Origin: Mytilisepta virgata
Taxonomy: Eukaryota > Mollusca > Bivalvia > Mytilida > Mytilidae
Assembly (NCBI GenBank): GCA_028015205.1
Contig: JAPWFG010000025.1
Location: 620,001-684,000, forward strand
Reading direction: 5' to 3'
DNA length: 64,000 nt
Below are positions 22,184 through 33,024 of the stretch, piece by piece (positions within the stretch are counted from its first letter, which is position 1; each line of letters begins with the position of its first letter). The notes beneath the pieces were generated by a model. It was not told the origin of the DNA. It saw only the letters and a program-made list of their open reading frames with translations, and did not search any database. The translations under genes were made by a program, and so were the position numbers.

Positions 22184-22321
22184 GGTAAATGTTCGGGGAG
22201 GGGTGCAGTGGGACTCTACATTTATACAGGAAATTTGAACAGCGAGTTCTACCAGCAGATTTTAAATGCATCTTTATTACCGTTCATCAGAACTGAGAAT
22301 GACCATCATACTGACATTTAA
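22184..22321 (+). pseudogene. Tc1/mariner-like transposase, middle fragment
   Basis: A 45-codon frame preceded by TTTACCATTTCAG contains LYIYTGNLNSEFYQQIL and ASLLPFIRTE, then a stop. This matches the Tc1-like segment between the catalytic domain's first Asp and the QQDN block (typically …I..G.m....Y..iL...LlPf…). It lies about 1 kb after the N-terminal fragment on the same strand, the gap being filled by the dispersed ~445-bp repeat and AT-rich DNA. It is probably the same dead element. Confidence 0.55.
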
Positions 22322-22599
22322 ATTGCATTCGTATCCCTATGAATTTGCAATAGAATAGTATTTGTCTGTAACACTCTTTTTATCATTAGCTTTTTATTTT
22401 TAAAGGTTAATATCTATGTATCCAAACATGAACATTAAAGACATAATTGAATCAGGATATTCTTTTCTTGTTAAATTCGTTCAAAATGTTTTTTTTCTAT
22501 ATTCAGTCCTTTGCAGTACACGTACATGTGTCAAAAATGATATCCTTGCATTTCATATCCATGTATATTGCAGTCCTAACACGATCTGTTGCAACATGC
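22322..22599. other. AT-rich gap, no gene seen
   Basis: The 108-codon frame at 22416-22742 starts here but runs into the SINE and shows no domain, so I do not support it. Confidence 0.5.
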
Positions 22600-22858
22600 G
22601 AATATTGATAGTTGGGGTTTTACGCCGTTTTCAGCACATTTTGTTATTTTGCGATGGCCAGTTGTTAGTGGTGATGGAAGCCGGACTACCTAGAGAAAGT
22701 CACCGACCTTTGGTAGGAAAATTAGCGATCCTTGTCAATTAAGATTGTTATTCGAACACATCCCACCACAGGTGAAATTCGAACTCACAACCTCAGGGTT
22801 GACAGACTATTAGTAGTCATTAAGAACTACCTAGACCACTCGTCCACCGATTCCCCAA
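22600..22858 (-). repeat. tRNA-derived SINE
   Basis: Read on the minus strand, it starts with a tRNA-like head: a box A-like GGTGGACGAGTGGTCTAGG and a box B-like GAGTTCGAATTTC about 60 bp later, followed by CACCTGTGGTGGG. The body ends with GTGCTGAAAACGGCGTAAAA, a tail of the kind seen on mollusc SINEs. The head most resembles tRNA-Leu or tRNA-Ser. It would be transcribed by RNA polymerase III and mobilised by a LINE. Decay in box B suggests an old copy. Confidence 0.6.
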
Positions 22859-23051
22859 AATTCAAAGAACACTTTTAAACAAACAACTATTGGCCGACTG
22901 TAAATTCAGAAACAAATTCAGATTTTTTTTAAAGGTGGTTGGGCCACACCAAATTGATTTTTTTCTTTGAATTTTTGGATGGCACAAATAGGTGTGAGCG
23001 ATCGAAACCTTAAAAGAAAATTAATTTTTTTCTCGCAGAGAACAAATTTAC

Positions 23052-23073
23052 CCGCGGAACACATTTTTTTAAA
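23052..23073. repeat. Left 22-bp direct repeat flanking the inserted 3.3-kb copy
   Basis: CCGCGGAACACA, seven T, AAA. It is identical to 26401-26422 on the other side of the inserted segment and is best explained as a target-site duplication. Confidence 0.85.
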
Positions 23074-26000
23074 GGTTTTCCAATTGGCCCAGAGGTTTCA
23101 AACTAGAAGATCTTTAAGTAAGGGTACTATGTTCATACATGATCGGCTCTGTCGATCATCTAGGCTGTTGGGCGGAGTACATAGGGTCGTATGTTAAACT
23201 ATATTCGACTCTGGTGGCCGTTTTTGGATGGCAGGCAGAGTGACAGGATAAAATTCTGAAGACCACCTAAGGCCAATGCTGTAAAATGTTGATGAAATTG
23301 GCCAAGTTGTTTCAGAAAAGAAGCTCTTTTAGTGAATTTTCCATCGTATCCAACATGTATGTTAAACTATCTTCCGTCCATTCTTGATTGGAGTGTGAAA
23401 TCATCAGATAAAATTCTGAAAGAGGACTACTTAAGGCCCATGGCTGCCAAGTGGTTTCGGAGGAGAACATTTTTAAAGAAAAGTTTACGACAACGGAGGC
23501 GAAGTGATGGCAATAAAACAATTACAAAAAGTAGATGCTAATGATTCAATTTTAAGATATTGGATAGTGCCAAGTTTCATACCTATACTTACAAGACACA
23601 TTTGAAAATATGAGGGAGTGAAATCAAAGTTTTTTTAAGAAGTAATTATTTTAACTTTTATAAATTAAGTAATACGACCCAGAGAATGTAGACATTTTGT
23701 AAACTACAGACAAATACCAGACTAACATTTAAATATAGTTCTGATAAATAATCATTTTATAGCATCACCCATGAGGTTTTGAACAACATTTCCTTACAGT
23801 TGTTGTTATCAATCGGACCTGAATAGAATGTTACATGTGGCAATGCAGAAACTCAATAGAAAATAGTTTAACAGTTCTCTAACAGAACGTTTGATAGTCA
23901 AACTATGGGGTAGATACATTTTTTATCATGTTTTACGAGAAACTGGCACAGCAGATACATTACTTTATCAGAAGTAAACTTGTTTTTGATGATTTTGAAA
24001 TCGGGTTAATACAGAATGGTAAATTTATGCTGAAAGAAACAAATCTCTTAAAGACAAATTACCCTAATAATATTAGTAAATGATATGAATAAAAAGAACA
24101 GGCTAAAATGCAACACGAATTAAGGTGCACATGCATAATTTCACGCGGATGGATGCTGCATGAAAAATCAGAGAGCAGGATTCACTTCCTTTGCTTTCCG
24201 TAGATCGAATTGTTAAATGTTCTTAAATATTTTCGAATTATGTTTCGCTAAGATTTTGTTATTTGTTCTCGATTGCAAGGTCAACGAACTAATTTCTCTC
24301 CTATGAATAGTTAATACATTATTTTGAGAAATGTTTTTTATTGTATATTGTAAAGGAAGTACATCTCAATTAGTTCTTCACCAAGACACTGTTACTATAT
24401 TAAACAATAGAGGATCTGCGGTTCATTACATAAATAACTGCTCTGTGACTAAACTACTCGCAGAATAAAAGGTGTCTAAGTGGTTTTCTTCCTAAATATA
24501 TACACTTTACAGTGTTCAACACTCAATTGTTTTACTTCCCTTAATTCAGAGTTGAAATGATCAAATTGGTGTTTGCTAAATTTTGATAAGTCTCACCCAG
24601 CAGACATGTATGTTTGATATATTTCCCCTTGCGTATATAAATTTTGTCAACATTCCCTAAGGCTATTGCGTCGTCTTTAAACAAATCATTCTTATTGTAA
24701 TTTTCAGATAAATGTATCCACAAACGCATCGCGTGTCGTAAAAAATATATGTTATATAATGTTGGCAGGAAGTAAAAGACCGTTTAAATTTTTTGATTGA
24801 GAATTCTTTTCAATTAGAACTTATAGATTTTGATGGATTGCGTAATACATCTATATTTGAATTATATAAAAGATGAAACCACCTTGGCTTATGTATTTAT
24901 TTACACAAAAAAATGTATTAACTACTGCGGATCATTTAAACATCATCCTCAAGCAGATTTAAAATAGATTATAACCGTTCTAAGTTAACTTGGATAAGAG
25001 ATTGTGACTTGTCTTGTCTGTTTGGTCATAATCTCTGCATAACTTTAACTTGAGGACAGACCTAGTCTTAATGACAGTTGTTAAGACAAGGACCAGGACC
25101 GCTTCTGGTTTCGTCCTTAGGACGGGCCATGCACACTGTTTGTTCTGGCTTCATTATGACTAAATATCTCTCTGGTATGGTCATAAAGACGGTGCATGCG
25201 CAGTATATCAAATGTACTCCAGTTCTGGAACGGGGCATGCGTAGTTTGCATTTTTTTAAATCGAAACACATACATGTGAATTGATTCAAAGACGTTGAGG
25301 TGAGTTTGTATAAATGTTTCCTGTGAAAGTACGCCGACTATCGCCGTATAATAGATAAAGAATGTGAACGTTCCGTAGAGAAGGCAAAGCGTCTGCAGAT
25401 ATACGAAAAAAACTAATTATTTCAGAGAAAATTCAGATTACAAAGCGAGCCGTAGGTTCATTTGTATCCAGATATAAGAAAACTGGGTTTATAGAAGACT
25501 CTGCAAAAATCAGATATATATCTAGGACTTTTGCTGCTGAACATTTGAAATTTATAGATCAAAGTATTCGTGATGACAGGAAAATGTGTATATCTGCAAG
25601 AGAACTGACAATTCTGATTTACGAATGATTCGATTTAAATGCCAGAGTACCAATATTGAAAAGAGCACATCATCGTTTGGGTTGGACACGTAAATCTACA
25701 GGGTACTTTTGGGTTATCAGAGAACAGAATACACCAAAAAATGCTGAGCGTTGCCCTAAAATGTTTAGCAGATGTTTAGAGATTTGACGATGAAACTACT
25801 GTCAAAGTTCAAGCCATAGGATTTCCTAAACAACGTTTAAATACTACTAACATATATGCAAGTCAAGGAATTTTGTGGAAAGGTTACACAGAACCTCCAG
25901 TAATGTTACGAAATCTGCAGGACCAATTCATCAAAAATTGGTTTCATAATATGTTTATATTTAATGTTTTTGTACAAACACATTAAATTCTTAATATATG

Positions 26001-26400
26001 GTACAAGACACGCGATTGTTTTCTTGGTACAGACGTCATGAAATAAAATGCTGCCATAAAGTTTGTAAGTTTTGTTGAGACATGGGATATGGCTTAAAAC
26101 GATCGTCATACACCGACCCATATCCAGTTAAAATCTCGGAGTTAGATGTCGGATCACTTTTTCTTCAATTTCACAAATCACGAGCCATCGTAAAAAATTG
26201 TCCTTCCACAAAGCAAAATGTATCTTTTTCATGCTCTCCATGCAGAATAAACATTTTCGTGGTTTTATTTATTTAATTCTTTCAAACTTTCTATGACAAA
26301 TGCCTCAGGTAAAGACAGCTTTAAAAAAACACTAGATATTCAGTTATCATGGCTGGTCTTGTTACAGTAAGTCCATATATCATGGTGCAGTAATATTTAT
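23071..26400 (+). mobile_element. 3.3-kb duplicated segment, inserted copy
   Basis: Matches 18398-21710 almost base for base (few substitutions, one ~17-bp insertion near 24737). Unlike the source, homology stops sharply at both ends: on the left directly after the 22-bp repeat, on the right directly before its second copy. The inserted DNA has no inverted ends and no A-tail at the junctions. It carries the same broken transposase fragment as the source. Confidence 0.85.
25412..25870 (+). pseudogene. Tc1/mariner-like transposase N-terminal fragment, second copy
   Basis: Duplicate of 20722-21180 with the same nonsense codon and frameshift, so the gene was already dead when the segment was copied. 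Small differences (for example GCAAAAATC for GCAAGAATC, AGTACCAATA for AGTATCAATA, CAACGTTT for CATCGTTT) are consistent with a recent event without selection. Confidence 0.65.
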
Positions 26401-26422
26401 CCGCGGAACACATTTTTTTAAA
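26401..26422. repeat. Right 22-bp direct repeat flanking the inserted 3.3-kb copy
   Basis: Identical to 23052-23073; see that entry. Confidence 0.85.
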
Positions 26423-27454
26423 TGGAAAAAAAATGAAAATTCTAATTTTCACAAAATTTTAGGAGTGGATGAAAAGTTTTCATTTTTAATTTCTTGAAGC
26501 ATTTCGGGCAAAATAAAGGATCTTGCATTCAATTTAGGCATGTCAACACCGGTTAGGATAATTTCAGCGTACATGTATATTTTTTAAAGAATCAATACTA
26601 TTATAAACATGTTTTGTCTGAATTCTAAAGATTGTGAAAATCAATAACGGGCAAGATTAAAGAAGATAAAGTTTAAGATATAATTAGTCTTTTCTGCAAA
26701 CATTGCTACAGTGTGTGTACAACGTAGTAAGGATACCTATAATTATTCGAGATGGTTGATTATATCCATTTCTGATTTTGTCATTTGGTTTAAATACGAG
26801 GAAGTCTTTTTTTAAAAAAAAAAAAAAAATTTTTTAGTTGCTGCAATATACCCGATATCTGTGTGCAGATTTAGCCGCGGTCAATTTTGCTTTAAGTGGT
26901 CCATAAAACATCATATCACACTATCAGGAAGTGTTATAATTGTCTTCTCACTTGCCATTCTAATACCTCTGATTTTTATATATCAGAAAAGAATTGTTTG
27001 TTTAAGGGTGTAAATCATGCATCATCATCATATATTAATGTACATGTACAATAAAGATCATGAATCTATGACTTTCGTAATTGGAAATCACCTGTTTTTG
27101 AAAACAGTTGACCGTGTCATACCAATCGGTATCACGGACTAGTGTGAAACATAATCATTTTATATAAAATGTTCCGAATGAAATGTAATAGTACAATTTA
27201 TCTCCTAAAAAGGTTGATACATTCTTTTAAATTCTACTATTGCTTATCTTAATCAAAGACCAAAGGCGAAGCAGTGTCTAAACTACATGCAAACTTTGTA
27301 GGATGTGAAATGTTTTATTCTTCAGAAAAATATATATTTTACATACATGACAGATACCACATAAGTTTTTCAACTTTGAGCTTGAGTGAGAAGGCAGCTC
27401 GGTTTGCTAGTATTTCAGAGATGACATTTACTATTTGGTGTTACACACATTTTT
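26423..27454. other. AT-rich non-coding sequence
   Basis: I see no gene. A (T)n(A)n tract lies at about 26809-26836. Confidence 0.5.
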
Positions 27455-29594
27455 AGGTCTTTCCACTTTTCGTGGAAAGACCTTTTGTTTTTCTTCTGAT
27501 CATTATTTTTTTTTCTTCTGCCGTCTGAGATGCTTTTTTGTCTTACAACATATCGAATGGATTTTTGGCCGATGATGTTGTACGGTAATGGGGGTTTCAA
27601 AACTCACCCTGTGTGACCTTATTCTTATAGGAGTTATCTCTCCGCGTCCCCTTTTTCTTGTTATCGCTATATCTCTAAAACCGTAAAAGATATCGACCCA
27701 CAATATTTTGCAATGTCTTCAGTGTATCTGTGCGCAACTTTGTTCCATTGGTCGGAAAGGATCTGACGACATTTCATAGGAGTTATTTCACTTCAAACGA
27801 CTTTCACTTTTGGTGTATCATACAAATTGTTATTTAGAGTTAAGATATCAACATGAAACTTTGTATTTAGGGTCCATGACCCCTAACAAGTAAAATGTGG
27901 TCAAGGTCAAAGGTCAAGGTCAAGTTCTAAATTTTGACTTTTGCTTGTTATCGCTTCTCCTCTGAAACGGTAAAACATAGCTGATAAAATGTAATGGAGA
28001 AAATGTTAAGGACGTTGAGACCTAGCTTTGTTACATTTGCATAAAAGTTGTATGACGTCATTTTATAGGCGTAATTGCCGTTAGAACGTTTAAATTTGCT
28101 GTTTTTCGTTTATTTCTCAACAATGGTACATGATAAAGGCATGGGGTCTTTTGTTTTGACATCAAGGATTGATAACCTTCAAATTGGCATGAAGGTCAAG
28201 TTCTAAATTTTGACTTTTGCTTGTTATCGCTTCTCCTCTGAAACGGTAAAAGATAGCTGATAAAATGTAGTAGAAAAAATGTTAAGGACGTTGAGACCTA
28301 GCTTTGTTACATTTGCATAAAAGTTGTATGACGTCATTTTATAGGCGTAATTGCCCCAGAACGTTTAAATTTTCGGTTTTTCGTTTATTTCTCAACAATG
28401 GTACATGATAAAGGCATGGGGTCTTTTGTTCTGACATCAAGGATTGATAACCTTCAAATTGGCATCAAGGTCAAAGGTCAAGGTCAAGTTCTAAATTTTG
28501 ACTTTTGCTTGTTATCGCTTCTTCTCCGAAACGGTAAAAGATAGCTGATAAAATGTAAAGGAGATAATGTTAAGGACGTTGAGACCTAGCTTTGTTACAT
28601 TTGAGAAAAAGTTGTATGACGTCATTTTATAGGCGTAATTGCCCCTAGAACGTTTAAATTTTCGTTTTTCGTTTATTTCTCAACAATGGTACATGATAAA
28701 GGCATGGAGTCTTTGATAACCTTCAAATTGGCATCAAGGTCAAAGGTCAAGGTCAAGTTCTATTATTTGACATTTGCTTGTTATCAATACTTCTCTGAAA
28801 TAGTTGTAGATAAGGAAAATGTAATGGTGGAAATGTTTAGGACATTGATGCGCAACTTTGTTACATTTGAGTTAAAGTTGTATGACGTCATCTTTTGAGA
28901 GTAATTGCGCCTAGAACGTTCAAACTTAATGTTTTTCGTTTATAACTTGACAATGGTACATAATAATGGCATGCGGTCTTCTAAAATGACCTCAACGACC
29001 AATGAACTTGAAAAAGGTTACAAGGTCAAAGGTCAAGGTCATGACTTATATTACGTATTTTGCATTTTTTCACACTTTATAAGTTTTTTTCAGATTTTTA
29101 AAGCAATTAAACCTATTGAAAGCGTGAAATTCAGGCACTACTTTTGATGACGTCATTTCTGGCAACGTTATTATTTCTGTAGACGTTTTTAGACGTTTTG
29201 TGTATATTGGAATGTTAATTAATGTGACAATGTTACAACCCATGAAAACGTCTAGAACTGGCAATTTATAAGGTCACATTAATGACGTTTTTGATGTTTA
29301 TAGTGCAAAACAGTATAATTCATCACACACATTTAGTTAACCAGAAATAAACATTTTTCTTAGTTATTCAAACTAGCAGTCCATATATTTTTTTAACAAT
29401 TGTGAAATTACCTATCATATCAAACCAGAAGTGATAATTGTAATACGGGAAGTAGCATAATACCTCCCTTATTTCAGTACATAGAACCATATATCTTTGA
29501 AATCACTGAAAGTTTAGTTATGCTCTAAAACCAACAATTACATTTTAAACCTCATTTTTTTATCAACAAATCTGCAATTGAGGTGGAAAGACCT
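27455..29594. mobile_element. Repeat element with GTGGAAAGACCT ends and ~280-bp internal repeats
   Basis: The left end is a perfect hairpin, AGGTCTTTCCAC, five bases, GTGGAAAGACCT (27455-27483). The right end carries the same GTGGAAAGACCT (29583-29594). Between them lie about six diverged tandem units of 270-290 bp with conserved blocks CTTGTTATCGCTTCTCCTC, AACGGTAAAAGATAGCTGAT, AAGTTGTATGACGTCATTTT and CGTTTATTTCTCAACAATGG. No transposase is encoded. The stem-loop plus internal tandem repeats suggest a non-autonomous element; I cannot assign a superfamily. Confidence 0.65.
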
Positions 29595-30096
29595 TCAATT
29601 GTTCTCTGAACAATTGATTTTTAATTATATTTGATTTCTTTTGGGGTGGGAAGGGGAAAAATAGAATTGATTTTGTAAATGCAAAAACCTAAAATTAAGA
29701 AACACTTGAAATTAAAGGATTTGCTTGTCATATTATTAGGAAACAATGTATGTTTATTGGTATGATTGAATTTCTATTGAAAATGTCCAATTCCTAATGT
29801 TACATGTATTTATATGCATGTGTGGTGCATTTCAATTTTGAATCTTGTCTTCCAGGTTGAACATTCTTGCATAGTCTTCTTAAAGTTTCCTTCTGCCGCA
29901 CTCTTTGTGCAGAAAAACTTATTATTTTGTTCCCATTCTTGCTGCATTTCCGCAGTTTTTAGACCATTGGTTAATAATTATTTAATTCCCACGGGTATGA
30001 AAAGTCTCGTGCAATTTCCCCAACCGCTTTTCACGGATTTTACTTTTATCGAAATGATAAACTAGAGATGTTCGGCAATGAAATGTTCTTGAGAAT
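29595..30096. other. AT-rich sequence, related to 420-600
   Basis: The end of this stretch (ATCGAAATGATAAACTAGAG) resembles the sequence preceding the first palindrome (AACGATAAACTAAAGAAG at about 541), so the repeat family may be larger than its palindromic part. Confidence 0.4.
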
Positions 30097-30260
30097 CAGA
30101 TTCTCCTTCAATTAACTCGTGAGTTATGAAATTTATCAACCCTAGATAGTTAAATCCTAGATTTTAACAGGCTTGCTGAAGCTCGTGTGCTGAAAATAAA
30201 AACAATTAACTATCTCGGATGAAGAAATTTCATTACTCACTCGTACCTGAAGGAGAATCA
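30097..30260. repeat. Foldback/MITE-like palindromic element, copy 2
   Basis: The ends AGATTCTCCTTCA and TGAAGGAGAATCA are perfect inverted repeats. Inner arms GAGTTATGAAATT and AATTTCATTACTC, and AACTATCT/AGATAGTT, also pair. Related to 632-800. Confidence 0.65.
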
Positions 30261-31359
30261 ATGTTTAACCTCAAATCGAATGTATTTGTTCTACAGCATT
30301 AATTAAAAGTAAATGCATGTATTTCGCTGCATTGCATAAAATATTTAATAATTAAAAACAACTAAAACCACCCTGACTGATATATTTTCTTCTATATTGT
30401 ATTATTTACCAATCTTGCTCAATGTTCATTGAAGTCACACCTGGGACAAAATATCTTACTTCCGTGCTATGACTAGCAACAATCATCAAATTTCAAGCCA
30501 TTTTAAGACATACTGTAATGTGTTCAGGACATGTTTAGATGACACTAATTCCATATAACATGTTTTAAACAGCTGGAGGAGTTTTTTTTTAGTGGTATCG
30601 GTATTATTCGTAAATTTCCTTTAATGAAAACAGGCTGATAATTCTAATAACATGGACTGACACAGAGAATAGAATTTTCGTGTCAGTGTCAAGGGTCACG
30701 TCACGTTGATATGCATAGATATCGTTTTTCTTTGTTTATGCCAGCCAATTTAATGAATCAAATGATCATAACTTCATCAATGTAATATCAATATTTACTT
30801 CCACTTTACGTTCGCTGAAAAGGCTACTCTTTTTATTTATCTCAAAATTTCAGACCTAAATAATTTGGTAAATATTATCGATAAAAAGAATAATGGCAAT
30901 TTATTTTCTGATACTTACTTTCTCAGGTTTGTCATCGGACTCGCCCTACTTGTTCATCGCATAATAAACCTGATAAATCGAGAAAAAAGAAAAAAATTGT
31001 CATTCTTATATATTTTCTGGATACTTCGTTTGTATTTCCTTGATCGTATAGGTTCCTACTGTCAGTATCATGGACTGGCACCAGGAATTAGATTATTAGA
31101 TCAGTTTTAAGGATGAGGTCACGTTGCTGTGCACCAACGTCGTCTTCTAGTGTTCATTCACGTCGGTTTAATGAATGACATGTTTGCAATGTCAATTATG
31201 GAAACCACACAACTTATTAGTACGTTACTTCCACTGAAAACGTTAAAAAACTTTAACTTACTTTTTTTTATTTTCAACACTTGAAGAAATTACTTGTACA
31301 AATTGCCGATTAAAGGAATACTGGACATTTGTTTTCAAATGACGAGCTTGGCAAATAAC
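30261..31359. other. AT-rich non-coding sequence
   Basis: No gene is supported; the 81- and 93-codon frames at 30865-31110 and 31294-31575 have no recognisable domain. Words such as GTCACGTTGATATGCA (30692) and GTCACGTTGCTGTGCAC (31119) hint at an old internal duplication. Confidence 0.4.
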
Positions 31360-31760
31360 ATACTAGATAAAGTCAGTACGGAAAAAATTCTATTATTCTA
31401 TGTGCAGCCGTGTTTTCAAATAGACACGCCTATACAGCTCTGGTTATCAAAGTATTTGTATCCGAGTACAACAGTATATAAAAACTATTTAATCAAATTA
31501 TTCTTGGTAATTACTATATATATTCTCGAAAACAGCACTGTCCGATTTGACAGTACTATATATTTACAGATGTAAATCCGCGTATAGATCAGACAATCTA
31601 AATTTTTTTTGAATGATTGATTGATTGATTGATTGTTGTTTGCCTTACGACCAAATAATTCATGGTCCTTCAGGACAAGAACAAGTTCAACAAGTTATCA
31701 AATCTATTTGAAAAAGGAGTGGAATTTGACACAAAGAAGTTGGAAGGGATTGGATAATTT
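31360..31760. repeat. Dispersed repeat shared with 43600-43900 and 44560-44640
   Basis: Shared blocks are CGCCTATACA, ACAGTATATAA, GATCCGCGTATA(G/A)ATCAGA, TTGATTGATTG and ATTCATGGT(C/T)CTTC(A/G)GGACAAG. It includes a (TGAT)n run at about 31614-31634. Diverged, old. Confidence 0.6.
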
Positions 31761-32269
31761 AAGGTGGTATAGGAGTTTAAATTTTCGCGCCTTCTGCGCA
31801 AGAAGTTGCGCATCTGATATCGACATTCGATTTGTTGTCGTAAATGAAATACTTTGTACCAAGATGAAAATAAAACATAATTTTCTGCATTCTGTCCTTC
31901 AATTAATATGGTTCACTGTTGTTGTTGAAAAAAATTCAAATACGCATCTTTTAATAATAACATTTGGCAGTGATCACTTCCGGCATACACGGAAAAGCAA
32001 AAATGGACAAAACGAAGGACGTGGAGATGTTTACATTGCTCAACGTTAAACTGTTTTTTACTATAACTAACTTGCTGCTCAGAAAATATAGAACATGAGC
32101 AGCATTTTGGTGTACTATGAGGCAGTTTTACATAAATCACATACATAGAACGAATCCTCAAACAGTCGTGTTGACCCGTCGACAGAAGAAGAAAAAAGGT
32201 ATTTTTCATGTTTTATGCGACTATCGTAATATCTTTATATGTCGTCTGCCTTTAGAAATGCATACCATT

Positions 32270-32930
32270 ATGAGTATTAAAGGGCGCTTTTCAACTAAGA
32301 AACCTGTAGAAAGAATACATAATTTTATTGAAAGTAGACGAAAAGTTAAAACACAATCAAAGAAGTTCTCAGTCTCAGACATAGTTTTAGAAAACCACCC
32401 TTATTTTATTTCATCATCACTGCCAACATCATCTACATTAACTAAATATCCTCCTGAAACCAACAAAAGCTATCACGAACATGACAGAGATTGTTTATTT
32501 CATGAATACATTCCATCTGATCTTGTCCCCCTAGACCATTGTAGATTCCTGTGTGAATTAGAGTATTTCAACTATTTGGCTAGTCAGCTGAAAAGCTGTA
32601 TAGGGTGTAACAAACCCCTTCATTTGCACAATGCCACGGGTGTTAGATGCTATTTTAACTATTTGGCTAGTCAGCTGAAAAGCTGAATAGGGTGTAACAA
32701 ACCCCTTCATTTGCACAATGCCATGGCGTTGCAGGAATTTTGTATATTATCTGCCATAGATCAATATGTGGTCGTTTAAACAAAATTAATTTAGGAAAGA
32801 CTCATTACCCTGATGAAAACAAGAGAGGCATAGGTGTATTTGATGTCAACACAAAAATAGCAACAGCTTAACATGCATTTAATTTTATGTCTATTACAGA
32901 AAGGAAATTTATGAATACACACATAATAGT
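32270..32930 (+). pseudogene. Mutator-like transposase relic (N-terminal part)
   Basis: The open frame to 32686 holds a basic/hydroxyl-rich lead and a Cys-x2-Cys-like knuckle (LASQLKSCIGCNKPLHLHN). After an 87-bp duplication and a frame change, the sequence continues GVAGILYIIC…CGRLNKINLGKTHYPDENK, then GIGVFDVNTKIATA. The zinc-knuckle region followed by FDVNTK-A is diagnostic of the Mutator-like transposase domain common in invertebrates. The catalytic residues further downstream are missing; homology ends near 32930. Stops and the frameshift make it non-functional. Confidence 0.65.
32564..32726 (+). repeat. 87-bp direct duplication inside the transposase relic
   Basis: TATTT(C/T)AACTATTTGGCTAG at 32564 recurs at 32651. 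The period is 87 bp (29 codons), so the copy kept frame. Its second unit has a stop (TGA, 32684-32686) where the first has TGT. Confidence 0.85.
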
Positions 32931-33024
32931 GATAAAGGGACACCAGTTCCCCTACCAGGTTTTAATGGTAATGATATTCATGGAAGTAGGACAAATCTCT
33001 CCACTTGTGAAAAGTGTTAAATCC

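Noticed and set aside
22416..22742. 108-codon frame
   Set aside because: Its second half is antisense to a tRNA-derived SINE; no domain in the first half.
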